Counted from the stretch's first letter, positions 47,606 through 58,060 are shown. The stretch is 64,000 nt of DNA from Polynucleobacter rarus (GCF_003072505.1 NZ_NTGB01000001.1:2359622-2423621); one strand, 5' to 3'. Notes: generated by a model from the sequence alone, not told the origin. A program made the numbers and translations.

Positions 47606-48430
47606 TTATCTTGAGTTCATACCAAATGGGAAATTTTGGTCAGGAATTTGACTTATTTCTTTGAAATATTGCCAATCAAAAAATTTTCCAGGATCTTGTT
47701 TTCTACCTGGAGAAATATCACTATGTCCCACAATCATCGAAATGGGATGTTTTATTTGAATTTCCTCAATCAATAATTTCAATGCTTGGTATTGTTCTGG
47801 CTCGAAAGGTAGTTCACCGGTTCCCTCAAGTTCAATACCAATGGAAAAGTCATTACACTTTTGGCGGTCCATTAAGGTTGAAGCGCCTGCATGCCAAGCT
47901 CTTTTAAGGGTAGAAACAAATTGGACTACCTCGCCACTTCGTTTAATCAAAAAATGGGCTGAGACTTGTAAATCAATAATCGTGGGGTAGTAGGGATCAT
48001 CTTTTGGATTTAAGCGATTGCAAAAGAAATCCTCAATAGCATGACCGCCAAACTTTCCTTCGGGTAAGCTGATGTGATGAATCACTATCGTATCAATCGT
48101 CACATTCTCTGGTCGGAGGTCATAGTTATTCGATAAGACCCTTTTACAACTCCCCAAAAAACCTTCCGCATTAATGGACTGTAAATGGGCCTTTCCACAA
48201 TAGAATCTGCCATCAAAAATAAGGGCCTCACTATCCGGCAAACGAACTTTACAAAATTCACAAGCCACCATCTTTTCGATGATTGGCGATGCTGCTGCAG
48301 TTGCTTGACTGCTTGGCTTAGAATTTTTTTCAGCCTCACGTCGACGTTTTTTCTCTTTAACTGCTTTAGGACGGAGTATCAAAAAATAATACAGTGCTAA
48401 AGCAAGCAATAGTAGTTCAAAAAATTTCAT
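47606..48430 (-). CDS. ampD: PP0621-like domain fused to AmpD amidase
   Basis: A 274-residue fusion. Residues 1 to about 85 form a PP0621-like part: a membrane anchor FFELLLLALALYYFLILRPK, a basic linker, then a zinc-ribbon-like CEFCKVRLPDSEALIFDGRF with FYCGKAH. Residues about 90-274 are an AmpD-type N-acetylmuramyl-L-alanine amidase with zinc ligands in IVIHHISLP, KRAWHAGAST and GHSDISPGRKQDPG. In relatives these are usually two neighbouring genes. The anchor would tether the amidase to the inner membrane. AmpD recycles anhydromuropeptides. Confidence 0.88.
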   Translation of the reverse strand: MKFFELLLLALALYYFLILRPKAVKEKKRRREAEKNSKPSSQATAAASPIIEKMVACEFCKVRLPDSEALIFDGRFYCGKAHLQSINAEGFLGSCKRVLSNNYDLRPENVTIDTIVIHHISLPEGKFGGHAIEDFFCNRLNPKDDPYYPTIIDLQVSAHFLIKRSGEVVQFVSTLKRAWHAGASTLMDRQKCNDFSIGIELEGTGELPFEPEQYQALKLLIEEIQIKHPISMIVGHSDISPGRKQDPGKFFDWQYFKEISQIPDQNFPFGMNSR

Positions 48431-48528
48431 ATCAAAGATCGATCGGTTTTTAGGGGTATTCTTGTTCGTTTTTAAGCTTCAAAGCAAACAAATTGGCATT
48501 CATTTATCGGCGCAGGCTAAGGTTAAGT

Positions 48529-49449
48529 TTAAGCGCGTTGCAAAATCACTTCTAAAACAAAACGGCTACCAACGTATGAAAGAAGTAGGATGGCAAATGA
48601 TCCGATAATCCATTTTAACGCCTGCGATCCCCTCAAACCATGCTTCCAGTGGACAAAAAGAATCCAGCCAAACAACATCCATGAGAGGATGGAAAAAATC
48701 GTTTTATGATCAAAAATCAGGGGTTTACCAAATAATTCTTGACTAAAAAACACGCCTGAGAAGACACCAATAGTTAACAACACATAACCAATACTGATCA
48801 TATTGAATAAAACCTTCTCCATCGTTACTAGTGGAGGAAGTTGTTCTAAAAGTCCTTTTTTTTGACCTAATAACAAAACATCAGAAAAATTGAACTTATC
48901 AGCGGGACGATCTTTGAGTTGGGCACGCAGGTTTTTTTCTTGCCATCCAATCAAAATTGCTTGAACAGCCGATAAAAATAAAACTCCAACCGCCATATTG
49001 GCAGTAATAAAGTGCAATATAAAACCGTGAGAAATAACGGCTTCTGTTGACAGTAGAGCGCCTTGATAAATAGTAGGTAAAAAACTAGATAGCATGGCTA
49101 ATGAAATAATCATCGGCATCATACTGCGCAAATTAAAATACCATCCTTCAATCCAGTAAAGCGCTACTCCTACCCAAGCCATCAAAGATAAGGCTTGAGC
49201 AAAACCGAAAACAATCCCCTCAGGAGTCACAATATCCTGAAAACAAACAACGCCGTGTAAGACGAGTAAAATAAAAATAGTAGTTTGTAACGGAATGCTT
49301 TCTCGTTTTCTTAAATTAGAGGTAGCCTGAGTTACACCATCTTGATCTTTGTCTTGTTGATCATGGTGTGAGCGCGCAATTTTTTTACTCATTGCCAGTA
49401 AAGCAATTAAAACAATTGCGTAAGCGAGACTTGGAAATATTAATAACAT
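48529..49449 (-). CDS. CcsA/YpjD-like cytochrome c assembly membrane protein
   Basis: A 306-residue protein with eight or so membrane helices. Conserved His residues expected to touch heme occur in HGVVCFQ, LHFITANMAVGVLFLSAVQ and FVHWKHGLRG, and it has the WxWD-region counterpart weakly. It belongs to the CcsA/CcmC-related group commonly next to ffh (YpjD/CorE) whose role is heme handling or possibly ion efflux regulation. It is divergent from ffh with only 20 bases between start codons. Confidence 0.82.
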   Translation of the reverse strand: MLLIFPSLAYAIVLIALLAMSKKIARSHHDQQDKDQDGVTQATSNLRKRESIPLQTTIFILLVLHGVVCFQDIVTPEGIVFGFAQALSLMAWVGVALYWIEGWYFNLRSMMPMIISLAMLSSFLPTIYQGALLSTEAVISHGFILHFITANMAVGVLFLSAVQAILIGWQEKNLRAQLKDRPADKFNFSDVLLLGQKKGLLEQLPPLVTMEKVLFNMISIGYVLLTIGVFSGVFFSQELFGKPLIFDHKTIFSILSWMLFGWILFVHWKHGLRGSQALKWIIGSFAILLLSYVGSRFVLEVILQRA

Positions 49450-49469
49450 TTGAATAGTGTAACTCTCTC

Positions 49470-50861
49470 ATGCTAGAAAATCTAACAGATCGTTTAGGAC
49501 GTGTTGTTAAAACCATTCGGGGTCAGGCACGACTGACGGAATCAAATACCGCCGAAATGTTACGGGAAATACGTTTAGCTTTACTTGAAGCGGACGTTGC
49601 CCTGCCCGTCATTAAAGATTTACTAGCCAATATTAAAGAAAAAGCACTCGGTGAAGATGTAATTAGTAGCCTCACGCCGGGTCAGGCATTAGTTGGTATT
49701 GTGAAAGAAGAACTTGCCAATATTATGCGTGGGGGTAACTCCGCAGCAGAGGCAGCAGGTCAACTCAATCTAGCAACGCAGCCCCCAGCTATCATCCTCA
49801 TGGCAGGTTTGCAAGGTGCTGGTAAAACCACCACGGTTGCCAAATTAGCCAAATGGCTCATTCGTACACAAAAGAAAAAGGTTTTAACCGTTTCTGTTGA
49901 CATTTACCGTCCAGCGGCGATTGAACAATTAAAAACTGTAACCGCTCAAGCGGGAGCAGAGTGGTTCGCGAGTGATATCAGTCAAAAGCCGATTGATATC
50001 GCCAATGCCGCTATTGACTGGGCCAGAAAACATTATTTTGATGTGCTACTTATCGATACGGCAGGACGCCTCGGTATTGATGAAGCGATGATGACCGAAA
50101 TTGCCGGTTTACATCAGGCATTAAAGCCGATTGAAACCCTCTTCGTCGTGGACGCGATGCTCGGACAAGACGCCGTTAATACAGCGAAGGCTTTCCATGC
50201 CACCTTACCTTTGACCGGAGTAGTGTTAACCAAACTCGACGGCGACTCTCGAGGTGGTGCGGCACTCTCAGTTCGTCATATCACCGGCGTACCCCTTAAA
50301 TTTGTGGGTGTTTCTGAAAAGATTGATGGTTTAGATCCGTTTGATGCCGACCGAATGGCAGGCCGTATCCTTGGTATGGGCGATATTCTGGCAATTGTTG
50401 AAGAAGCGCAAAAGAATGTCGACATTAAAGAAGCTGAAAAATTAGTAGCAAAAATTAAAAAAGGCGGTTTTGATTTGTCTGACTTCAGAAGTCAAATCAC
50501 CCAAATGCGCAATATGGGAGGTTTATCTGGCTTAGTGGATAAATTACCTGCCCAAATGGCGCAAGCTGCAGCTAAAACAGATATGAACGCGGCTGAAAAA
50601 AATATCAAACGGATGCAAGGCATTATCGATAGTATGACGCCACTGGAGCGCGCGAAGCCAGAGTTACTCAAAGCCAGTCGAAAACGTCGTATTGCTGCAG
50701 GAGCTGGCGTTCAAGTACAAGAAGTAAATCGCTTACTCAATCAATTTGAACAAATGCAGACCATGATGAAGCAATTTAGTGGTGGCAAAATGAGTCGAAT
50801 GATGGGCCAGATGGCCGCCAAAGGACTGGGCAAAGGCCTTGGAAAAGGAATGTTTAAGTAA
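49470..50861 (+). CDS. ffh: signal recognition particle GTPase Ffh
   Basis: A 463-residue SRP54 homologue. N domain MLENLTDRLGRVVKTIRGQA, G domain with GLQGAGKTTTVAKLA (near 113), DTAGRLGIDEAMM and TKLDGDSRGGAAL, and the Met-rich M domain with EQMQTMMKQFSGGKMSRMMG. It targets membrane proteins to FtsY/Sec. Confidence 0.97.
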   Translation: MLENLTDRLGRVVKTIRGQARLTESNTAEMLREIRLALLEADVALPVIKDLLANIKEKALGEDVISSLTPGQALVGIVKEELANIMRGGNSAAEAAGQLNLATQPPAIILMAGLQGAGKTTTVAKLAKWLIRTQKKKVLTVSVDIYRPAAIEQLKTVTAQAGAEWFASDISQKPIDIANAAIDWARKHYFDVLLIDTAGRLGIDEAMMTEIAGLHQALKPIETLFVVDAMLGQDAVNTAKAFHATLPLTGVVLTKLDGDSRGGAALSVRHITGVPLKFVGVSEKIDGLDPFDADRMAGRILGMGDILAIVEEAQKNVDIKEAEKLVAKIKKGGFDLSDFRSQITQMRNMGGLSGLVDKLPAQMAQAAAKTDMNAAEKNIKRMQGIIDSMTPLERAKPELLKASRKRRIAAGAGVQVQEVNRLLNQFEQMQTMMKQFSGGKMSRMMGQMAAKGLGKGLGKGMFK

Positions 50862-50943
50862 TTGCTTTTGATAAACCAACAGTAAGGTAGATTCTTTAAA
50901 TATATTATCTAGTGGATGTCGAATGTATATACCTACTGAGACC

Positions 50944-51945
50944 CTATTGGCTTGGACGATGGTGTAAATAATTTGTTCGAATTGGCGGAAGGATTGCCAT
51001 CAATAAAGCTTCAAAATTGTTAATAGCTTCTTCAAATGTTGGAACGTGAGTGCCATACACCATAACCTTAATGAAATCATCATACATTCTTCTATATGGT
51101 GGTTCTGACTTAGCAACATTCATGGCATTAGTAATTTCATTGATTGGACTTTTCAGAAATTTAGGGTGTTGAGTTGCAAAATCTTTTGCATCATTATCTA
51201 AAGTCCTTGCAATTAAAGGTGCTAATACGTTCAAATCGACATGTCTAGAATCTGCCACAATAATTCGACTTACATCAAAAAGATGTCTTACCAATGCTTT
51301 GTCAAGCTCGAAGCGTTTGGGATCAGTCAAATGTAAAGCAAGTCTTCGCGGAAATGAGACAAGTTTCTCGACTAGCGCTTCCTGTATATTTACGCAAAGC
51401 ATTTTCTTTTTATTAACATCTTCAATTCCAAGTAATTGGTTGAACAAATACCCTATATCTAAGCTTACACTTGGTAAGGAAAGCTCTGCGGCATTTAACT
51501 CAAGTTTCATTGTTGCTCTCATAGATTCTGAGATTTCAAAATGGCTAAGGTATATCGCAGTAAAAACAACATAGGTATTTGAGTCACCGGCTTGAAGTAA
51601 GATATCTTGTTCATTAAATCCTACTTCAACCAAAGCATTGATAATCTCGTTCTTTAATTTTGAAATAGTATTTTTTCTATGATTCTTACTGAGTGATACT
51701 CCATTTTTTGGCACGAGTTTTATATCTATATCCTCTGAAATCCGATCTAACAAGCCATAGGCTTTAGATAAGCAGGTGCCTCCACAAAAAACAAGATCAA
51801 ACTTATCATTATTAATCTCAGAGATTGCATGAAGCACCTCCGTAACAATGAAGTCCTTTTCGAGAGCAAATTCGGATATTGTTAAACTGTTTGCAATAAT
51901 TAAGTCTGAAACCTGGTCTCGGATTGATTCGTTAACCTTTTTCAT
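50944..51945 (-). CDS. AbiEii-type nucleotidyltransferase toxin
   Basis: A protein of about 333 residues (ATG 51945; a TTG lies two codons earlier). It carries the nucleotidyltransferase core DLVFCGGTCLSKAYGLLDRI with SEDIDIKLVPK close behind, the GG..S/T and DxD motifs of DUF1814 AbiEii toxins. KLVSFPRRLALHLTDPKRFE is a second family block. AbiEii-type toxins modify tRNA 3' ends or otherwise block translation. It overlaps the antitoxin gene by 14 bases. The module sits between ffh and proS. Confidence 0.87.
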   Translation of the reverse strand: MKKVNESIRDQVSDLIIANSLTISEFALEKDFIVTEVLHAISEINNDKFDLVFCGGTCLSKAYGLLDRISEDIDIKLVPKNGVSLSKNHRKNTISKLKNEIINALVEVGFNEQDILLQAGDSNTYVVFTAIYLSHFEISESMRATMKLELNAAELSLPSVSLDIGYLFNQLLGIEDVNKKKMLCVNIQEALVEKLVSFPRRLALHLTDPKRFELDKALVRHLFDVSRIIVADSRHVDLNVLAPLIARTLDNDAKDFATQHPKFLKSPINEITNAMNVAKSEPPYRRMYDDFIKVMVYGTHVPTFEEAINNFEALLMAILPPIRTNYLHHRPSQ

Positions 51946-52342
51946 ATACAACCTGACGCTTACCGACTGAAATTTTTCGACTTACTCGAGAATTTCCTAT
52001 ATTAATAATCGGTAGCATTGGCACCTGATTACTTAGACCATTTTGCAATGCTTTCGCATCTTTTCCTACATCCGCTTTGACGCCAATTTTGTGCATAACC
52101 TCTAACCCAATATTGATTAAAGGTTTGATAGGTACTGGCTTTCCATCCAAGGTAGACGGACGCGCTTTTGCATATAAACCAAAACCAACTTTAACAAGCA
52201 TTCCACTTGCTGTCACTTCGTTTACAGCTCGACTGACTTGACGATAATCCCCCAATCTATCAAATTCTTTTCTCAAAAAAACAATAGAATTTGATCTATT
52301 AATTTTTGCTATTACCTTTTCTTTCACAGTTATTTGAGGCAT
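51932..52342 (-). CDS. AbiEi-like antitoxin (DUF6088)
   Basis: About 136 residues from ATG 52342; a TTG at 52360 is in frame and would bring it within 6 bases of the palindrome. The N-terminal half has VKEKVIAKINRSNSIVFLRK and RQVSRAVNEVTASGMLVKVG, a winged HTH as in DUF6088/AbiEi antitoxins; the rest (ARPSTLDGKPVPIKP) is the family extension. It overlaps the toxin gene and should repress the operon at the palindrome at 52367-52406. Confidence 0.8.
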   Translation of the reverse strand: MPQITVKEKVIAKINRSNSIVFLRKEFDRLGDYRQVSRAVNEVTASGMLVKVGFGLYAKARPSTLDGKPVPIKPLINIGLEVMHKIGVKADVGKDAKALQNGLSNQVPMLPIINIGNSRVSRKISVGKRQVVYEKG

Positions 52343-52366
52343 GGTAGTTTTTTCAGCCAAGTTAAT

Positions 52367-52406
52367 ATTTGCAACAATAGGACATGAATGTCCTATTGTT
52401 GCAAAT
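52367..52406. promoter_or_regulatory. 40-bp near-perfect palindrome, AbiEi operator candidate
   Basis: ATTTGCAACAATAGGACAT (52367-52385) and its exact reverse complement (52388-52406) flank a two-base GA centre. A third, single copy of the outer half-site TTGCAACAAT occurs on the plus strand at 52418-52427. It lies directly upstream of the antitoxin start. The promoter must overlap it, so binding would shut the operon off. Confidence 0.7.
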
Positions 52407-52481
52407 TAAAAGTTCAATTGCAACAATTTTTTTGCCACTAAATAATTAATTTTTCTATTAAAAATCCAATGCTGAAACTAA

Positions 52482-54218
52482 TTAGCCCCTCAATTCCTTC
52501 AGAATATCTTGTGGCAGTATTTTCTTGGCCTGAGTCTCGGATCTTGCCTGAAACTCAATAAATCCCTCTTTGAGACTTTTTTCACCAACGACAATCCGAT
52601 ACGGTACGCCAATTAATTCCCAATCAGCAAACATCGCTCCAGGACGCTCACCCCGATCATCAAGAATTACCTCGACACCAGCAGCCATTAAATCAGCGTA
52701 GATTTGATCTGTCGTTGTTTTGATGAGTTCTGACCTGTCATAAGAAACTGGGCAAATAACAACTTGGAAGGGAGCAATGGACTCTGGCCATAAAATTCCA
52801 CGCTCGTCATGACATTGCTCAATGGCAGCACCTAGTAAACGCGTAACGCCAATGCCGTAACAGCCCATTACAAAAGGCTTGGCTTTCCCTTGCTCATCTA
52901 AGAAGTTTGCCTTCATGGACTCAGAATAGCGTGTTCCCAGCATAAATACGTGGCCAACTTCGATACCGCGACAAATTTCTAAAGTCCCTTTACCATCAGG
53001 AGATTGATCGCCAACTATGACGTTCCGAATATCCGCTACGATCGGCTCTGGTAAATCTCTCACAAAATTAACGCCACTCAAATGATAGCCACTATCGTTC
53101 GCGCCACAAACAAAGTCACTCATCATCGCAACAGTGCGATCAGCAACCACGATGATGCCCTCTTTTAAGCCTACTGGACCTAATGAGCCAGGTGCAGCAT
53201 TAAAAGCTTCAAGGATCTCTGCCTCAGTAGCCATTCTAAAATCAGCAAGTCCTGGTACTTTCGATACTTTCACTTCGTTTAGTTCGTGATCACCCCGAAT
53301 CAGTACAGCAAAGATCTGGGTACGCCCCGGTAATAATTGCAGCGTTTTAGGATCAAATTGATCGGCAGCCAAGACAATTGTCTTTATCGTATCGGACAGT
53401 GGTCGATTGAGTAAAGTAGCAACTTCTTCACATTTAGTAACCCCAGGAGTTGCAATTTTTTGCATCGCTTGAGTAGGTTCAAGACGAACTGTGAGTATAC
53501 TGAGTGCCTCAGCTGCTTCTAAATTGGCCGCATAATCCGAAGAGGCGCAATAAGCTATTGCATCTTCGCCGGTATCAGCAATCACGTGAAACTCTTGACT
53601 ACCACTTCCACCAATCGCGCCATTATCCGCGGCTACGGCACGGTAATTTAACCCTAATCTAGTAAAAATACGGTGATAGGCGTCAAACATCTTAGCGTAG
53701 GAAGCCTTCATTCCATCGACATCTTTATCAAATGAATAACCGTCCTTCATCGTAAATTCACGTCCACGCATCACGCCAAAGCGAGGACGACGCTCATCTC
53801 TGAACTTTGTTTGAATCTGGTAAAAATTAATCGGTAATTGTTTATAACTTTTAATTTCGCCCCGGGCAATATCTGTAATCACTTCTTCCGAGGTCGGTTG
53901 CAACACGAATTCTCGTTGATGGCGATCTTTAATCCTTAATAACTCGGGTCCCATTTTGTTGAGTCGCCCCGTTTCTTCCCATAGCTCTCCTGGCTGAACT
54001 ACTGGCATGAGCAATTCAATGGCGCCGGCTTTATTCATTTCTTCTCGAATAATATTTTCAACTTTACGAATAATCCGCAGTCCAATTGGCATGTAATTGT
54101 AGATACCTGCGCCTAATTTACGAATCATGCCAGCTCTCGTCATCAACTGATGAGAGATGATTTCAGAGTCAGCTGGGGCTTCTTTTAAGGTAGAAATAAA
54201 TGTTTGTGTGGCTTTCAT
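52482..54218 (-). CDS. proS: prolyl-tRNA synthetase
   Basis: A 578-residue class II synthetase of the bacterial type with editing domain. It shows [19 protein letters not shown] (25-43), [20 protein letters not shown], the INS editing insert with [20 protein letters not shown], and the anticodon-binding [20 protein letters not shown]. It is divergent from rppH, a conserved pair. Confidence 0.97.
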   Translation of the reverse strand: MKATQTFISTLKEAPADSEIISHQLMTRAGMIRKLGAGIYNYMPIGLRIIRKVENIIREEMNKAGAIELLMPVVQPGELWEETGRLNKMGPELLRIKDRHQREFVLQPTSEEVITDIARGEIKSYKQLPINFYQIQTKFRDERRPRFGVMRGREFTMKDGYSFDKDVDGMKASYAKMFDAYHRIFTRLGLNYRAVAADNGAIGGSGSQEFHVIADTGEDAIAYCASSDYAANLEAAEALSILTVRLEPTQAMQKIATPGVTKCEEVATLLNRPLSDTIKTIVLAADQFDPKTLQLLPGRTQIFAVLIRGDHELNEVKVSKVPGLADFRMATEAEILEAFNAAPGSLGPVGLKEGIIVVADRTVAMMSDFVCGANDSGYHLSGVNFVRDLPEPIVADIRNVIVGDQSPDGKGTLEICRGIEVGHVFMLGTRYSESMKANFLDEQGKAKPFVMGCYGIGVTRLLGAAIEQCHDERGILWPESIAPFQVVICPVSYDRSELIKTTTDQIYADLMAAGVEVILDDRGERPGAMFADWELIGVPYRIVVGEKSLKEGFIEFQARSETQAKKILPQDILKELRG

Positions 54219-54269
54219 GGAATCTTTATATATATAATCAATTTATAGATTTTATAGGATTAGTATTTT

Positions 54270-54869
54270 ATGCTCGATAAAGAGGGTTATAGACCCAACG
54301 TGGGCATTATTCTTCTAAATCAGCGGAACGAAGTATTTTGGGGTAAACGGATTGGTCAACACTCGTGGCAATTTCCACAGGGTGGTATACAACATGGAGA
54401 AAATCCCACTGCAGCAATGCTTCGTGAGTTGCAAGAAGAAGTAGGATTATTGCCCGAACATGTCCAAATTATTGGGCGCACCAAAGACTGGATACGTTAC
54501 GACGTACCAGATGAATTCTTGCGTAGAAACGCTCCTCCACGCGGGCGTCGTGTCGCCTATCGTGGTCAAAAACAAATTTGGTTCTTACTTCGCATGGCGG
54601 GTCGTGATTCAGACATTTGCTTGCGTGCGACGGACCATCCCGAATTTGATGCTTGGCGCTGGAACCCCTATTGGATTTCGCTTGATGACGTCATTGACTT
54701 CAAGCGTGATGTTTATATTTTGGCGCTGTCCGAACTTGCCCGTTTTCTTTCCAAAAAGACCCACCTAATGTCTCTTCCTTGGGGATCACCCGTGAATGTC
54801 ATTACTGTTGGAAAATCCGTCACAACGACACCCCCTGCTCCGAGCAAGGAAAGTCATCAAAGGTCCTAA
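54270..54869 (+). CDS. rppH: RNA pyrophosphohydrolase RppH
   Basis: A 199-residue Nudix hydrolase that removes pyrophosphate from mRNA 5' ends. The Nudix box [20 protein letters not shown] runs from about residue 37, and [17 protein letters not shown] precedes it. The first residues [20 protein letters not shown] match RppH. It is followed after 3 bases by the CNP1-like gene. Confidence 0.94.
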   Translation: MLDKEGYRPNVGIILLNQRNEVFWGKRIGQHSWQFPQGGIQHGENPTAAMLRELQEEVGLLPEHVQIIGRTKDWIRYDVPDEFLRRNAPPRGRRVAYRGQKQIWFLLRMAGRDSDICLRATDHPEFDAWRWNPYWISLDDVIDFKRDVYILALSELARFLSKKTHLMSLPWGSPVNVITVGKSVTTTPPAPSKESHQRS

Positions 54870-54872
54870 AAT

Positions 54873-55406
54873 ATGAAAATTCGTTTTAATTTACTCTTTA
54901 AATTTGCTTTGTTAACTACGCTTGCGGTAATGAGCAGCTTTAGCATTGCACAACGACTTTTTCAAAGTGAAGCAGCGCGAGAAGAAGCTAAAGCTGCTGC
55001 AACTTTAGAGGTTGAATTGCCAAAGCCCTTTAATGTAAAAGATTTAACTCCTTTTAGTCCGTTTGCCTACAGTTCACTCAAGTTTTTTATAGACAAAGAA
55101 AGTATTTCATTTATCAGTGATGAAGAGGTCCGATTAACAGTCGTGACATTGAATGAGAGTGAGAAATACCAGGGAATCTATATCGGTTTTCGTTGTGGCG
55201 AATTTGAATACCGTCAATATGGCTTTTTAGATGATGGAGTCTGGCGTAGGCCACCGGAAGCTACTTGGCGTCCCATTCCAAAAGCAGGTTACAACCAATA
55301 TGTAACCTATTTAGCGCGTTCTAGTACCTGCCAAGGTAGTGCACCTACTTTGAGTAAAGCAGCGATTCTTGACGGTTTACTTGGTCCAAAAAATTCTTAC
55401 GATTAA
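54873..55406 (+). CDS. CNP1-like exported protein
   Basis: A 177-residue protein with a signal peptide (FNLLFKFALLTTLAVMSSFS, then IAQRLF) and a periplasmic domain containing ESEKYQGIYIGFRCGEFEYR and RRPPEATWRPIPKAGYNQYV. This matches CNP1-like proteins that occur beside rppH or proB in Burkholderiales. Two Cys (in GFRCGEF and SSTCQG) could form a disulfide. Function unknown. Confidence 0.82.
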   Translation: MKIRFNLLFKFALLTTLAVMSSFSIAQRLFQSEAAREEAKAAATLEVELPKPFNVKDLTPFSPFAYSSLKFFIDKESISFISDEEVRLTVVTLNESEKYQGIYIGFRCGEFEYRQYGFLDDGVWRRPPEATWRPIPKAGYNQYVTYLARSSTCQGSAPTLSKAAILDGLLGPKNSYD

Positions 55407-55463
55407 GCTCAAATCAAAGATAATTAAATTTAATTAGTAATAGTTTAGATTGCGAACCTATTT

Positions 55464-56264
55464 TCAAGCAAAAGCTTTTGCTAAAAGCTCAGTCCCAACC
55501 ATTTCACCATTAGCTAATCGAAGTAGAACATCAGGTTCATTACCGGAGGCAATAATAGTGTGGGTGTAAGACTTAGAAACAATTTTGGCTGCTAACACCT
55601 TGGTTAACATGCCACCCTTACCAAGACTACTTCCTGCACCACCAGCAATTAACTCCAGCTCAGGCTCACCTGCTGTCGCTTGAGAAATCAAGGTAGCATC
55701 ACTATTTTTTCTTGGGTCAGCCGTATATAAACCTTCTTGATCCGTCAAAATAACCAGCACATCAGCCCCGATTAAATTAGAAACCAAGGCGGCTAGTGTA
55801 TCGTTATCACCAAATTTAATTTCATCAGTAACGACCGTATCATTTTCATTAATGACTGGCACTACCTTCAGCTTGAGTAATTCAGTCAGAGTTGCTCTAG
55901 CATTTTCATACCGTTCTTGGTGGGCAAGATCGGCATTCGTTAATAGAATTTGTGCGGTATGGATATCGTGTCGTTTAAAAGCTGTTTCATAAACTTGTAC
56001 CAAGCCCATTTGACCGACAGCAGCGGCGGCTTGTAGCTCATGAATCTCAGTTGGACGTACAGACCAATTCAATCGTTGCATTCCCTCAGCAATCGCACCT
56101 GAACTGACCATTAAGACTTCTTTTCCTTGTTGCATGAGTTCTGCAACTTGTCCAGCCCATCTACTAATCGCCGCACGGTCCAAACCTTCACCGTGGTTTG
56201 TAACTAAAGTAGACCCTACTTTAATCACAATTCTTTTAGCGTTTTTTAATACTGAAACACTCAC
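55464..56264 (-). CDS. proB: glutamate 5-kinase, kinase domain only (no PUA domain)
   Basis: A 266-residue amino-acid kinase of proline synthesis. It has [20 protein letters not shown] (9-28), [36 protein letters not shown] and [14 protein letters not shown]. The C-terminal PUA domain of many proteobacterial ProB proteins (total about 370) is absent and the next gene converges 57 bases away, so no remnant is possible. It follows obgE after 21 bases, the usual order. Confidence 0.92.
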   Translation of the reverse strand: MSVSVLKNAKRIVIKVGSTLVTNHGEGLDRAAISRWAGQVAELMQQGKEVLMVSSGAIAEGMQRLNWSVRPTEIHELQAAAAVGQMGLVQVYETAFKRHDIHTAQILLTNADLAHQERYENARATLTELLKLKVVPVINENDTVVTDEIKFGDNDTLAALVSNLIGADVLVILTDQEGLYTADPRKNSDATLISQATAGEPELELIAGGAGSSLGKGGMLTKVLAAKIVSKSYTHTIIASGNEPDVLLRLANGEMVGTELLAKAFA

Positions 56265-56285
56265 AATACGTTCCTTGGTTAATTA

Positions 56286-57365
56286 CTACTTTTTATTCTC
56301 AACATCAGTAAATCTCACATCCGCTTCATGCTCTTCTTGAGCGTCAACCGCTGCTTGGCGCTCATCGACGTACTTTTGAATAGCGAAACATAAAGCCTGA
56401 CAGCCATCCCCGGTTAGGGCAGAAATTTCAAATACAGGACCTTTCCATTTAAAGCCTTTAATAAATGCTTTAATTTTCTTAGCTCGATCTTCCTCTGCCA
56501 ACATATCTACTTTATTTAATACTAGCCAACGCGGTTTGTCATACAAATCTTGATCATATTTTAAAAGCTCATTGACTAGGGCTTTCGCCTCTCCAACAAT
56601 ATCAACACCTTCATCAAATGGTGCAATATCGACTAGGTGTAATAAAACACCAGTACGTTGGAGGTGCCTTAAAAATCGATGGCCTAAACCAGCACCTTCA
56701 GCAGCGCCTTCAATCAATCCTGGAATATCAGCAATCACAAAGCTTTTTTCTGGCCCGACCCGAACCACCCCTAAATTAGGATGTAAAGTCGTAAAGGGAT
56801 AATCCGCAATTTTAGGTCTAGCATTCGAAACGGCGGTAATAAATGTCGACTTGCCCGCGTTAGGCATGCCTAAAAGACCAACGTCTGCTAATACCTTCAG
56901 TTCTAACTTTAATTTACGACGCACGCCAGGTTTACCACTCGTCTTTTGACGAGGAGCACGGTTGGTACTACTTTTGAAGTGAATATTACCCCAACCACCT
57001 TCACCACCTTTTGCGAGCAAAAGTCGTTCGCCATGGGTAACAAAGTCAGCAACTCGCTCACCCGTATCCATATCATCAATAATGGTACCAACCGGTACGC
57101 GCAGTTCGATATCATCGCCAGCACGTCCGTAGCAATCTGCACCGCGACCAGGCTCACCGTTTTTAGCAAGGTGTGTTTTAGAAAAACGGTAATCAACTAG
57201 GGTGTTAATGTTACGATCAGCAACGGCATAGACGGAACCGCCTCTACCACCATCACCACCGTCGGGTCCACCATACTCAATAAATTTTTCACGACGCATG
57301 GACGCGCTTCCAGAACCGCCGTCACCAGCAATTACCTCAATTCGTGCTTCGTCAATAAATTTCAT
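56286..57365 (-). CDS. obgE: GTPase ObgE/CgtA
   Basis: A 359-residue ribosome-assembly GTPase. The N-terminal Obg fold is Gly-rich ([20 protein letters not shown]), followed by G1 [15 protein letters not shown] near 166, G3 [20 protein letters not shown] and NKVDML. The C-terminal tail is acidic. It follows rpmA in rplU-rpmA-obgE, behind a terminator-like hairpin, and precedes proB. Confidence 0.96.
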   Translation of the reverse strand: MKFIDEARIEVIAGDGGSGSASMRREKFIEYGGPDGGDGGRGGSVYAVADRNINTLVDYRFSKTHLAKNGEPGRGADCYGRAGDDIELRVPVGTIIDDMDTGERVADFVTHGERLLLAKGGEGGWGNIHFKSSTNRAPRQKTSGKPGVRRKLKLELKVLADVGLLGMPNAGKSTFITAVSNARPKIADYPFTTLHPNLGVVRVGPEKSFVIADIPGLIEGAAEGAGLGHRFLRHLQRTGVLLHLVDIAPFDEGVDIVGEAKALVNELLKYDQDLYDKPRWLVLNKVDMLAEEDRAKKIKAFIKGFKWKGPVFEISALTGDGCQALCFAIQKYVDERQAAVDAQEEHEADVRFTDVENKK

Positions 57366-57383
57366 AGCTCAATTCTAATAAAA

Positions 57384-57409
57384 AAGGCCTCGCGGAATGG
57401 CGAGGCCTT
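57384..57409 (-). terminator. terminator between rpmA and obgE
   Basis: AAGGCCTCGC and GCGAGGCCTT form a perfect 10-bp stem with a 6-base loop. On the minus strand it is followed by TTTTTT. It should end most rplU-rpmA transcripts and leave limited read-through into obgE-proB. Confidence 0.85.
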
Positions 57410-57440
57410 GAATCTAAACGAATCGTTCAGTCAGGCGAAA

Positions 57441-57701
57441 TTAAGCCTGAGGCAAAACGGAAACGAAGGATTTCTTTTGTGCACCTTTAACACCAAACTG
57501 TACATGACCATCCACTAAAGCATACAACGTATGGTCTTTACCTAGACCAACGTTTGTACCAGGATGAACACGAGTACCTCTTTGACGAATAATAATTCCG
57601 CCAGCATTAATTGCCTGACCGCCGTAAACTTTTACACCTAGGCGTTTTGACTCGGAATCGCGTCCGTTTCTGGTCGAACCGCCACCTTTTTTCTGTGCCA
57701 T
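57441..57701 (-). CDS. rpmA: 50S ribosomal protein L27
   Basis: An 86-residue L27: [40 protein letters not shown], and [20 protein letters not shown]. It lacks the cleavable N-terminal extension seen in Firmicutes. It sits 23 bases behind rplU. Confidence 0.98.
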   Translation of the reverse strand: MAQKKGGGSTRNGRDSESKRLGVKVYGGQAINAGGIIIRQRGTRVHPGTNVGLGKDHTLYALVDGHVQFGVKGAQKKSFVSVLPQA

Positions 57702-57724
57702 TATTTGCTCCTGTTAGCCGTAAA

Positions 57725-58036
57725 TTAAGCCGATATGTTGTTAATCAAGATTTCAGTGTAATTCTGACGATGCCCTTGACGTTTTTGATAGTGCTTACGT
57801 CTGCGCATTTTGAAAATCTTCACTTTGTCGTGACGACCCTGGGCGATAACAGTGGCTTTGACAGTTGCACCAACAACCAAGGGTTCACCAAAAGTCAGTG
57901 AATCACCGGCACCAATGGCCAGTACTTGGTCGAGTGTAATTTCGCTACCAATGTCCGCAGGTATCTGTTCTATTTTTAATTTTTCTCCAGAAGCAACTTT
58001 ATACTGCTTGCCTCCAGTTTTTATGACCGCGTACAT
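57725..58036 (-). CDS. rplU: 50S ribosomal protein L21
   Basis: A 103-residue L21: [20 protein letters not shown] and the basic C-terminal [28 protein letters not shown] precedes the ATG. Transcribed from the promoter at 58103-58131 with a leader of about 60 bases that carries an inverted repeat. Confidence 0.98.
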   Translation of the reverse strand: MYAVIKTGGKQYKVASGEKLKIEQIPADIGSEITLDQVLAIGAGDSLTFGEPLVVGATVKATVIAQGRHDKVKIFKMRRRKHYQKRQGHRQNYTEILINNISA

Positions 58037-58060
58037 ATAAATCCTCTCGAAAGGGTTGAA

